The notes beneath the pieces were generated by a model that ran no database searches, was not told the DNA's origin, and saw only the letters and a program-made list of their open reading frames with translations. A stretch of 43,785 bases of DNA from RGIG4576 sp964613095. GTDB lineage: Bacteria > Bacteroidota > Bacteroidia > Bacteroidales > Muribaculaceae. Shown piece by piece: positions 34,172 through 41,615 of the stretch. The stretch covers positions 1-43,785 of the forward strand of contig CAZTFX010000010.1 of NCBI GenBank assembly GCA_964613095.1, in the 5' to 3' direction. Position 1 is the first letter of the stretch. Every line of letters begins with the position of its first letter. Position numbers and translations under genes: made by a program.

Positions 34172-35200
34172 ATGGACAACAACTTAAACATCGATTGGGG
34201 AAACTTATCATTCGGTTATATGAAAACCGACTATAACGTGCGTTGCACTTATAAAAATGGTAAATGGGGAGAAATTGAAGTAACCGATTCTGAAAACATC
34301 AATATACACATGGCTGCAACATGCCTTCACTACGGACAAGAAATTTTTGAAGGAATGAAAGCGTTTCGCGGAAAAGACGGAAAAATAAGAATTTTCCGTA
34401 TGGACGAAAATGCAAAACGTATTCAACGCAGTGCAAACGGTATAATGATGGCACCTATTCCTGAAGAACTTTTCTGCGAAATGGTGAAAAAAGCAGTAAA
34501 ATTAAATGAACGTTTTATTCCACCTTACGGAAGTGGAGCTTCACTATATATACGTCCGCTTGAAATAGGTATGACTGCACAAGTGGGTGTAAAACCGGCG
34601 ACTGAATATACTTTCATCATTTTCGTAACTCCGGTAGGTCCATATTTCAAAGAAGGTTTTAAACCTACAAAAGTAGCAATCTATCGTGAATATGATCGTG
34701 CTGCACCTTGTGGAACAGGTCGTTGGAAAGTGGGAGGAAACTACGCAGCAAGTCTATCGGCAGGAGAAAGAGCAAAGTCAGAAGGATATTCTGCAGTGTT
34801 ATATCTTGATCCGAAAGAAAAGAAATATATCGATGAATGTGGTCCGGCAAACTTCTTTGCTATAAAGAATGGTGTATATATTACACCAAAATCAGGTTCT
34901 ATTCTTCCATCGGTAACAAACATGAGTTTGCAACAGATTGCAAAAGATTTAGGTATAAAAGTTGAATGTCGTCCTGTACCATTAGAAGAACTTGCCGAAT
35001 GTCAAGAAGCAGCCGAATGTGGAACCGCTGCAGTAGCAACACCTATTTCTCGCATAGATGACGTAGAAGAAGGAAAAAGTTATATTTTCGGTAATGATAA
35101 CGAAGCCGGTCCTGTTACTACTCAACTATACAACCGCCTACGCGCTATCCAACTTGGCGATGAACCCGACACTCACAATTGGGTAACTATCGTAGAATAA
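34172..35200 (+). CDS. ilvE: Branched-chain amino acid aminotransferase
   Basis: PLP enzyme of fold type IV that interconverts Leu, Ile and Val with their 2-oxo acids. 342 residues from ATG 34172 (MDNNLNIDWGNLSFGYMKTD). YGQEIFEGMKAFRGKDGKI is the family's N-terminal signature. The PLP Lys is in GRWKVGGNYAASL, and DECGPANFFAIKNG with TPKSGSILPSVT and GTAAVATPIS are the C-terminal PLP-contact segments. A longer frame to 34115 overlaps the preceding gene and has no homology support. HD-domain gene follows after 3 bases, so translation is probably coupled. Confidence 0.96.
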   Translation: MDNNLNIDWGNLSFGYMKTDYNVRCTYKNGKWGEIEVTDSENINIHMAATCLHYGQEIFEGMKAFRGKDGKIRIFRMDENAKRIQRSANGIMMAPIPEELFCEMVKKAVKLNERFIPPYGSGASLYIRPLEIGMTAQVGVKPATEYTFIIFVTPVGPYFKEGFKPTKVAIYREYDRAAPCGTGRWKVGGNYAASLSAGERAKSEGYSAVLYLDPKEKKYIDECGPANFFAIKNGVYITPKSGSILPSVTNMSLQQIAKDLGIKVECRPVPLEELAECQEAAECGTAAVATPISRIDDVEEGKSYIFGNDNEAGPVTTQLYNRLRAIQLGDEPDTHNWVTIVE

Positions 35201-35203
35201 CAA

Positions 35204-35749
35204 ATGATTGACTACCTCAAAATAATCGAGAAATACTACACACGTGGTAGCGAATTATACAACCTGCTTGTTGAACACAGCAAGCAGGTTGCTGATTTTG
35301 CAATAGACATCATCAAGAAAAATCCAAACCTAACAATCGACCAAAATTTTGTCTATGAAGCTGCAATGCTTCATGATATAGGTATTTTCAAAACCTTTGC
35401 GCCATCAATCTATTGCACAGGTAATATGCCATACATCTGTCATGGATATTTAGGACGTGAAATCCTTGAAAGCGAAGGTTTACCACGTCATGCACTTGTA
35501 TGTGAACATCACACAGGTAGCGGACTTACCGTCACCAATATCGTAGAACAAAATTTACCACTGCCTCACCGTGATATGCTTCCCACAACAATCGAGGAGA
35601 AACTCGTGTGCTACGCCGACAAATTTTTCTCAAAATCATACATAGCACCAGCAAAACCTCTCGAAAAAGTGCAAGCCGAAATGGCTCGCTTCGGAGAAGC
35701 CTCTTTATCTCGATTCAACGAACTAGCAAACTTATTCGGTACTCCATAA
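35204..35749 (+). CDS. HD-domain hydrolase
   Basis: 181-residue protein with the metal-dependent phosphohydrolase HD fold. Motifs in order: LLVEHSKQVADFAIDI, AAMLHDIGIFKTF (the His-Asp pair), YICHGYLGREILESEGLP and LVCEHHTGSGLTV. The order H...HD...H...HH resembles the YqeK/TIGR00277-like group of small HD hydrolases acting on nucleotides, but the substrate is unknown. It starts 3 bases after ilvE and ends at a strong terminator. Confidence 0.88.
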   Translation: MIDYLKIIEKYYTRGSELYNLLVEHSKQVADFAIDIIKKNPNLTIDQNFVYEAAMLHDIGIFKTFAPSIYCTGNMPYICHGYLGREILESEGLPRHALVCEHHTGSGLTVTNIVEQNLPLPHRDMLPTTIEEKLVCYADKFFSKSYIAPAKPLEKVQAEMARFGEASLSRFNELANLFGTP

Positions 35750-35783
35750 AAAAAATCCACTGAACGTGGATTTTTTTCTTTTT
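35748..35783. terminator. Bidirectional terminator after the HD gene and the sigma operon
   Basis: Stem AAATCCAC / GTGGATTT with loop TGAAC, flanked by a run of A on the left and TTTTTTTCTTTTT on the right. It works for the HD gene on the plus strand and for the membrane-protein gene on the minus strand, whose stop codon (35782) overlaps its edge. Confidence 0.8.
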
Positions 35784-36363
35784 ATTCGCTTCTCAATTCT
35801 TTAATTTGTTTCAGTACTGCATCAAGCCTTGAAAACATTTTTTTACTGCGCACAAATTCATAAGTTAGTGCCAACATAATAAATATTGAATAGTATATCA
35901 CCGAACCCATATCAAATTTATAATCAGTAACCAAACCAACAAACAATATAAATAAGATTATTGCCGGTATCAACATCACATAAGTAATTGTTTTAAGGTT
36001 TTTCTTGAATGTAGCCACCCTTTCAACTGCATCAATATGCCCTAATGACATTAGCCCTTTAGTATCCAATTTGCGATATTCTCGACGATACAAAATCATT
36101 TCCACAATCAAAGCTACAGCTATAAATATCCACATCGCCAATGTTGCCTTATAGAATACAAGTAATACTATCAATAACGGGCTAATTATCACTTCGGTAA
36201 TTACATATAATCTAAATGTTTTATCCACATACGACAACTTATTTTTTATAGATTCTTGAATAAGATTGTCATTTATTATAGCTTGCTTCTCAAGTTTATC
36301 GTTTAATATCTTGAATTGCTCTCTAAGTTCTTGCAATTCGGCAAAATTCATTGTCTTTTCCAT
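35782..36363 (-). CDS. Four-helix membrane protein, partner of the ECF sigma factor
   Basis: 193 residues, function not established. A hydrophilic N-terminal stretch of ~45 residues with coiled-coil character (FAELQELREQFKILNDKLEK) is followed by four hydrophobic segments: VITEVIISPLLIVLLVFY, LAMWIFIAVALIVEMILY, ITYVMLIPAIILFILFVG and SVIYYSIFIMLALTYEF. A short basic tail ends the protein. It lies 13 bases downstream of an ECF sigma gene, the position of an anti-sigma factor, and sigma plus this kind of membrane protein recurs in Bacteroidota as I recall. It has no FecR, zinc-finger or RsiW-like motif, so an anti-sigma role is inference from position. An in-frame ATG four codons downstream is an alternative start. 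Confidence 0.82.
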   Translation of the reverse strand: MEKTMNFAELQELREQFKILNDKLEKQAIINDNLIQESIKNKLSYVDKTFRLYVITEVIISPLLIVLLVFYKATLAMWIFIAVALIVEMILYRREYRKLDTKGLMSLGHIDAVERVATFKKNLKTITYVMLIPAIILFILFVGLVTDYKFDMGSVIYYSIFIMLALTYEFVRSKKMFSRLDAVLKQIKELRSE

Positions 36364-36376
36364 CGTCTAAAAGTTT

Positions 36377-36859
36377 TTATTTGTTTGACATTGATTTAAG
36401 TTGTTCCCTTATGCGGAACAATCTGGTTGTGACAGCCGACAGCGATATCCCGACTACGCCGGCTATATCCTGATAACTCATATTCTCCAACCAGAGAAGA
36501 ATAATGGCTCTATCGAAGACATCAAGTCGGTTTATCCTGTCGTACAGCATTTGAACTTGTTTACTTTGTTCGTCGATATCGTTGTACAAATCAATATCAA
36601 CCGAAAGAGGAACAGTTTGTACACTACTTTTCTTCTTTCGTTCCAGAGTATTACATGTATTTAGGCTTATACGCCACACCCATGTTTTCACACTGCTTTC
36701 ACCTCTGAATTTCTCAAATCCTTTCCATAGATTAATCAACACTTCTTGATAAAGGTCGTTAACCTCATCGGTGTTTTTGGAGAAAAAATAACAGACGGTA
36801 TAAATCGTCTTCTTATATTCTCTCACCATCTTAGTAAATTCTTGTTCAATGCTGTTCAT
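36377..36859 (-). CDS. ECF-type RNA polymerase sigma factor
   Basis: 160 residues from ATG 36859 (MNSIEQEFTKMVREYKKTIY); an in-frame extension to 36907 is possible. Region 2 shows YTVCYFFSKNTDEVNDLYQE with VLINLWKGFEKFRGESSVKT and WVWRISLNTC (core binding and -10 recognition). Region 4 is the helix-turn-helix RAIILLWLENMSYQDIAGVV, followed by GISLSAVTTRLFRIREQLK (-35 recognition). It pairs with a membrane protein in the same operon. No standard TAnnTTTG box is seen upstream, which would suit control by the factor itself or by another sigma. Confidence 0.93.
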   Translation of the reverse strand: MNSIEQEFTKMVREYKKTIYTVCYFFSKNTDEVNDLYQEVLINLWKGFEKFRGESSVKTWVWRISLNTCNTLERKKKSSVQTVPLSVDIDLYNDIDEQSKQVQMLYDRINRLDVFDRAIILLWLENMSYQDIAGVVGISLSAVTTRLFRIREQLKSMSNK

Positions 36860-36954
36860 CACATTTCTTTTTAATGTTTCTACTCCCTTAGACGCACAAA
36901 ACATCAATTCCTTTCAAATTTCCACAAAAATTTTCAAAAAATCTTCACTTTTTC

Positions 36955-36964
36955 TATATTTGTA
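36955..36964 (+). promoter_or_regulatory. -7 box of the hydroxyacid dehydrogenase promoter
   Basis: TATATTTGTA, 21 bases before the ATG at 36986, predicted leader about 19 bases. No good -33 TTG is visible. Confidence 0.5.
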
Positions 36965-36985
36965 TAACTTTATAATAAAACTTTT

Positions 36986-37939
36986 ATGAAAATAGTTGTT
37001 CTTGACGGATATACACTCAATCCCGGAGATTTGAGTTGGAATGGTTTAAAAAATCTTGGAGATGTAACAATCTATGACCGTACATCTACTGCCGATGTAA
37101 TTAACCGCATAGGTGAAGCTCCTATTATACTTACCAATAAAGTGATTATAGACCGTAACATAATGAAAGCATGCCCTAACCTAAAATATATAGGCGTGCT
37201 TGCTACCGGTTACAATGTGGTGGATATTAATGCGGCACATGAACAAGGTATAACAGTAACAAATATTCCGGCTTATAGTACCGCTTCGGTAGCACAAATG
37301 GTATTTGCACATATTTTGAATATCACAAACGACATTGCAAATTATGCTCATGAAGCAAGGAATGAGAAATGGAGTACTTGCCCTGATTTCTGCTATTGGA
37401 ACAAACCGATAATAGAACTTGCCGATAAAAGCATGGGGGTTATAGGACTAGGTAACATAGGAATGGCTGTAGCAAAAATTGCGTTAGCATTTGGGATGAA
37501 AGTTTTAGCAGCAACATCCAAACCTCAATCTTCTTTACCCGAAGGAATAACAGCAAGTACAATTGATAACGTGTTAAAAAACGCAGACATTATAAGTTTA
37601 CACTGCCCTCTAACCGAAAACACCAAAGAAATGATTAACGGTGAATCTATCAAGAAAATGAAACGTTCTGCAATTCTTATTAATACCGGTAGAGGACCTC
37701 TTGTCAACGAACAAGACCTTGCAACAGCGTTAAACAACGGAAATATTGCTGCATTTGGAGCAGATGTGTTATCTATTGAACCGGCACGAGCCGACAATCC
37801 TTTACTTAAAGCTAAAAATTGTTATATCACTCCACATATTGCATGGGCAACGACTGAAGCAAGAACACGCCTAATGAGTATTGCAGTAGAAAATGTGCGA
37901 CAATTTATAGCGAGAGAAACCGTAATCAATAAGATTTAA
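36986..37939 (+). CDS. D-2-hydroxyacid dehydrogenase (NAD-dependent)
   Basis: 317-residue cytoplasmic oxidoreductase of the D-isomer family. N-terminal substrate domain, then the NAD Rossmann motif GVIGLGNIGMAVAKIALAFG (about residue 150). Catalytic Arg is in NTGRGPLVNEQDLATAL, Glu in GADVLSIEPARADN and His in ITPHIAWATTEARTRL. Nearest in style to glycerate or hydroxypyruvate dehydrogenases; the true substrate is not visible. Divergent from the sigma gene and 97 bases upstream of lptD, which has its own promoter box. Confidence 0.92.
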   Translation: MKIVVLDGYTLNPGDLSWNGLKNLGDVTIYDRTSTADVINRIGEAPIILTNKVIIDRNIMKACPNLKYIGVLATGYNVVDINAAHEQGITVTNIPAYSTASVAQMVFAHILNITNDIANYAHEARNEKWSTCPDFCYWNKPIIELADKSMGVIGLGNIGMAVAKIALAFGMKVLAATSKPQSSLPEGITASTIDNVLKNADIISLHCPLTENTKEMINGESIKKMKRSAILINTGRGPLVNEQDLATALNNGNIAAFGADVLSIEPARADNPLLKAKNCYITPHIAWATTEARTRLMSIAVENVRQFIARETVINKI

Positions 37940-38005
37940 GAGTTTTTATAAAGTCTTTATACGTTAAAATTTGGGCATTCTTATGCTCAAATGAATGTAA
38001 TTGTG

Positions 38006-38013
38006 TAATTTTG
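38006..38013 (+). promoter_or_regulatory. lptD: -7 box of the lptD promoter
   Basis: TAATTTTG followed by CA, 23 bases before the TTG start at 38037; predicted leader about 19 bases. No -33 TTG at the usual spacing. Confidence 0.45.
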
Positions 38014-38036
38014 CACATATTTTAGCCGGAGATTAA

Positions 38037-40871
38037 TTGAGACAAACTCGAATATATATCATACTTACTGTATTGATAGCATTATTCTACTCTTTAGGAA
38101 CAAGCGGTTGGCAACTTTCAGCCGAGAATAAGCTAAAAAAAGACACAAAATTGGAGCTTAAACTTGATTCCACATTTAAAAAAGTAGAAAACGATGTTAT
38201 CAATATTCCTATTGTCGATAGTATCAAGACTATTGCAAGTGAATTATTACACGATTCACTCTCACAAGTTATACCCGACACACTGAATAATTTAAAGAAA
38301 GATTCAACAAGTGTAAAAATCGATTCCACATCACGATTTATAAAGAAAAAAGTGGATTTGGACAATATTGTGGAATTTACAGCTAAAGACTCGTTGATTC
38401 TTGAAGGTAAAAACTCGGCATTTATGTATGGCGAGAGTAAAATCACATACGGTGATATCAACTTAACCGCCAACAAAATACGCATGGACATGAAAACCAA
38501 TGTGGTTCATGCCGAAGGTGTTCCCGACAGTATCGGAGAAATATCCGGTACACCCGTATTTAAAGATAATAGTGGTGAATATTCATCAAAAACCATGAAA
38601 TACAATTTCAAATCCAAAAAAGGTTTTATCTCGGACGTTGTTACACAACAAGGTGAAGGTTATCTCACCGGTGGACAAACCAAAAAGATGGAAAATGATG
38701 AATATTTTATCCAAAACGGTCGTTACACCACCTGCGACGACCATGAACACCCTCACTTCTATTTCCAAATCACAAAAGGTAAAATGAAACCGAAAAAGAA
38801 TGTGGTTACCGGTCCGGTCTATATGGTTCTTGCCGATGTACCACTACCTATTGCGGTTCCTTTCGGTTATTTTCCTTTTACCAGTGAATATTCTTCGGGA
38901 ATTATTGTTCCAACATTCGGTGATGACTACCAACGAGGATATTACTTGCGAGACGGAGGATACTATTTTGCAATTAATAATAATATAGACCTTGCTCTTA
39001 CCGGCGAAATATACACCAGAGGTTCTTGGGGTATCAATGCACAATCTACTTATACAAAAAGATATAAGTTCAACGGAAACTTTGACCTAAGTTATATCAC
39101 AACCATTACAGGAGATAAGGGTGAACCCGATTATTCAAAAGGTAAAAACTTCAAGATAGCTTGGACTCACACACAAGATTCCAAAGCAAACCCCAACATG
39201 ACCTTTTCGGCAAGCGTAAACTTCACTACCAGCGGTTATACACGAAACGATCTTAACAGCTATTATAGCAACGATTTCACTGAGAACACAAAAAGTAGTT
39301 CCATCAATATGACCTACCGAGTTCCCACCTCAAAGTGGAGTTTCTCTACTACGGCTAATATTTCTCAACGTACAGCCGATTCAACATTGACAGTTTCGTT
39401 TCCAAATCTTACCGTAAGCCTATCTCAAGTAGCTCCGTTTAAACGTAAACGTGCTGTAGGAGATGAAAAATGGTACGAAAAAATCAAGTTATCTTATTCC
39501 GGTGTTTTCCAAAACCAATTAACAGCCAACCAAGACCAATTCTTCAAAAAAAGTCTTATTAAAGATTGGCGTAACGGTATGCGACACACCGTTCCGATAT
39601 CTGCTACATTCAATGTTTTCAAATATTTGAACGTAACACCGAATATCACATTAAATGACCGTATGTACACCAGTAAAATACGCCGTCAATGGAATCCTGC
39701 TGCCTCGGCCGAAGTGTGTGATACGACTTACAACTTCTACAACTTATTAGATTTCTCAGGAGGTATTTCTCTCGATACTAAGATATACGGATTCTTTAAA
39801 CCCATGAAATTTTTAGGAGATAAAGTACAGATGATTCGCCACGTAATCACTCCGACCGTGTCATTTTCGGCGTCTCCTGATTTCAGTGCACCGGGTTGGG
39901 GGTATTATGGAAGCTACGCCTATACCGACAAAAACACAGGACAAGTTAGAACAAAGAAATACTCTTATTTCCAACATGGGATATTCGGTTCTCCCGGACA
40001 AGGAAAAAGTGGAACTGTAAGTTTCTCTCTTGCCAATAATCTTGAAATGAAAGTAAAAAGCGATGAAGATAGTACAGGTGTAAAGAAAGTGTCTCTTATC
40101 GAAAACTTCACGGCAAGTCAATCTTATAATTTTGCAGCCGACTCCTTGAGATGGAGTAATATCAACACATCAATGTTGTTACGCCTTACTAAAGGCTTTA
40201 ACCTAAATTTAAGTGCAACTTGGGATGTATATACATACCAATTAAACTCGGCAGGTAATCCGGTTAGAGTAAATCGCACTCGTTTACAAGCAGGAAAAGG
40301 ATTGGGTAAATTATCCAGTACGGGAACTTCATTCTCTTATACATTCAATAACAGCACTTTCAAAAAGAAGAGCAAAGACAACAAAAACGAAGATAAAAAT
40401 ACTAAAACCGATAACAGGTCAAATTCAAGTTCCGACAAACCAAATAACAGTTCCTCCGGAGGGAACAAAAGTGCAAATGGTACACAATTTAATTCCGACG
40501 GTTATGCTGTTTGGGAATTTCCTTGGAGCTTATCTGTTAACTACTCCGTAAGCTATTCCTATGGTTCATTCAACAAAGAAAAGTTGGAATACAACGGCAA
40601 ATGGACACAAAACCTAAGTTTTTCAGGAAATATTAGACCCACAAAGAATTGGTCCATGAATTTCTCGGCAAGCTATGACTTTGACGCCAAAAAAATTGCC
40701 TACATGAACTGTTCTATTTCTCGTGACCTGCATTGTTTCTCAATGAGCGCAAGTTTTGTTCCGGTTGGTCCATACAAATCATATAATTTCCATATTGCAG
40801 TTAAATCATCATTATTAAGTGACTTGAAATATGACAAACATAGCGACTACAATGGTGTCGATTGGTATTAA
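38037..40871 (+). CDS. lptD: LPS assembly protein LptD (Bacteroidota type)
   Basis: Outer-membrane barrel that with LptE inserts lipopolysaccharide into the outer leaflet. 944 residues. The start is TTG at 38037: an in-frame TAA directly precedes it, and the next ATG is too late for the signal peptide (MRQTRIYIILTVLIALFYS). The periplasmic OstA-like beta-jellyroll is at about 115-260 (LILEGKNSAFMYGESKITY, GEISGTPVFKDNSGEYSSKT), with the conserved YTTCDDHEHPHFYF region near 230. The barrel follows from PVAVPFGYFPF-like text (here LPIAVPFGYFPFTSEYSSG). A low-complexity Lys/Asn/Ser stretch lies at about 775-815 (nt 40360-40485), probably a loop. Ends at a bidirectional terminator. Confidence 0.9.
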   Translation: MRQTRIYIILTVLIALFYSLGTSGWQLSAENKLKKDTKLELKLDSTFKKVENDVINIPIVDSIKTIASELLHDSLSQVIPDTLNNLKKDSTSVKIDSTSRFIKKKVDLDNIVEFTAKDSLILEGKNSAFMYGESKITYGDINLTANKIRMDMKTNVVHAEGVPDSIGEISGTPVFKDNSGEYSSKTMKYNFKSKKGFISDVVTQQGEGYLTGGQTKKMENDEYFIQNGRYTTCDDHEHPHFYFQITKGKMKPKKNVVTGPVYMVLADVPLPIAVPFGYFPFTSEYSSGIIVPTFGDDYQRGYYLRDGGYYFAINNNIDLALTGEIYTRGSWGINAQSTYTKRYKFNGNFDLSYITTITGDKGEPDYSKGKNFKIAWTHTQDSKANPNMTFSASVNFTTSGYTRNDLNSYYSNDFTENTKSSSINMTYRVPTSKWSFSTTANISQRTADSTLTVSFPNLTVSLSQVAPFKRKRAVGDEKWYEKIKLSYSGVFQNQLTANQDQFFKKSLIKDWRNGMRHTVPISATFNVFKYLNVTPNITLNDRMYTSKIRRQWNPAASAEVCDTTYNFYNLLDFSGGISLDTKIYGFFKPMKFLGDKVQMIRHVITPTVSFSASPDFSAPGWGYYGSYAYTDKNTGQVRTKKYSYFQHGIFGSPGQGKSGTVSFSLANNLEMKVKSDEDSTGVKKVSLIENFTASQSYNFAADSLRWSNINTSMLLRLTKGFNLNLSATWDVYTYQLNSAGNPVRVNRTRLQAGKGLGKLSSTGTSFSYTFNNSTFKKKSKDNKNEDKNTKTDNRSNSSSDKPNNSSSGGNKSANGTQFNSDGYAVWEFPWSLSVNYSVSYSYGSFNKEKLEYNGKWTQNLSFSGNIRPTKNWSMNFSASYDFDAKKIAYMNCSISRDLHCFSMSASFVPVGPYKSYNFHIAVKSSLLSDLKYDKHSDYNGVDWY

Positions 40872-40895
40872 CCAATGTAATTCAAAATAATACAT

Positions 40896-40936
40896 AAAAT
40901 ATGGTGGCAAGAAAATCTTGTCACCATATTTTTTAT
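40896..40936. terminator. Bidirectional terminator between lptD and the PepSY-like gene
   Basis: Long stem with one G-U pair: ATATGGTGGCAAGA with TCTTGTCACCATAT around AAA, preceded by a run of A and followed by TTTTTTA. Suited to both converging genes. Confidence 0.85.
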
Positions 40937-40945
40937 CCGAAACCT

Positions 40946-41419
40946 TTATCGTATTTTATGCTTAATCAAATTGCCTGTTTCATCAAACCTCAGTTTTCTA
41001 TCTTTTGAAATTTTATCGATTTCCACCATATATCCACCATTACGTTGTACTTTTATTTCATCAACATCATCTATAAGATTTTCAGTTGTTAAATAGGTGA
41101 CGATTTTTGCAGGAAGAATATCTTTCACTATTGCTTCATCAATGTCTTTACGATCCGGTGAATCTATTTCAATAACCTTTCCTTCTGCATTAAACTTAAT
41201 ATCATAACCATTTTTCAGTTCCACTGTGTACACCCCCGACACATCTTTATATTCAATTTCTTGGGTGGCAGGATTTGTTCCAAAATGTTTCTCAATAAAC
41301 ACCTTTGCCTTTTGAGGTAATTCGGCATAAGCAACGTTTACATCATCATCGGCGTGTGCAATATTTCCAATAAAAATCACACCTACAGCCAAAGCCAATA
41401 ATCTTATTTTTCTTTTCAT
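40946..41419 (-). CDS. PepSY-like periplasmic protein (DUF2874 type)
   Basis: 157 residues. Signal peptide MKRKIRLLALAVGVIFIGNI cut near AHA-DDD. Two PepSY-like repeats: LPQKAKVFIEKHFGTNPATQ with VYTVELKNGYDIKFNAEGKV, and LPAKIVTYLTTENLIDDVDE with GGYMVEIDKISKDRKLRFDE. This matches the Bacteroidota PepSY-like (formerly DUF2874) family, periplasmic proteins of unknown function often found as singles or in regulated operons. The ATG at 41419 gives the proper signal peptide. Confidence 0.88.
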   Translation of the reverse strand: MKRKIRLLALAVGVIFIGNIAHADDDVNVAYAELPQKAKVFIEKHFGTNPATQEIEYKDVSGVYTVELKNGYDIKFNAEGKVIEIDSPDRKDIDEAIVKDILPAKIVTYLTTENLIDDVDEIKVQRNGGYMVEIDKISKDRKLRFDETGNLIKHKIR

Positions 41420-41489
41420 AATCTTTTGTATTTTATTGGTTCATAACTTTAGTAATAACACTTCATAAATACGGAATGTTCTATTTCAT

Positions 41490-41528
41490 AAAAAACTCCC
41501 TAGTACTACAAATATAGTTACTAGGGAG
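41490..41528 (-). terminator. Terminator of typA
   Basis: Perfect 10-bp stem: CTCCCTAGTA at 41528-41519 and TACTAGGGAG at 41505-41496 on the minus strand, 13-base loop, then six T (41495-41490). It lies 88 bases after the typA stop. The loop contains a -7 box, described separately. Confidence 0.8.
41507..41516 (-). promoter_or_regulatory. -7 box of the PepSY-like gene inside the typA terminator loop
   Basis: TATATTTGTA on the minus strand, wholly within the loop of the typA terminator; transcription would start near 41504, inside the terminator's descending arm, giving a leader of about 85 bases. It is the only good -7 box in the 41420-41615 gap. No -33 TTG at the usual distance. Confidence 0.4.
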
Positions 41529-41615
41529 AAAAAAATAAAATTATGAAACGAAGTATTTTATCTTTATTGCATTTATTATAATTTATTGGCAATAATTCGT
41601 ATTTTTATTCTATTA

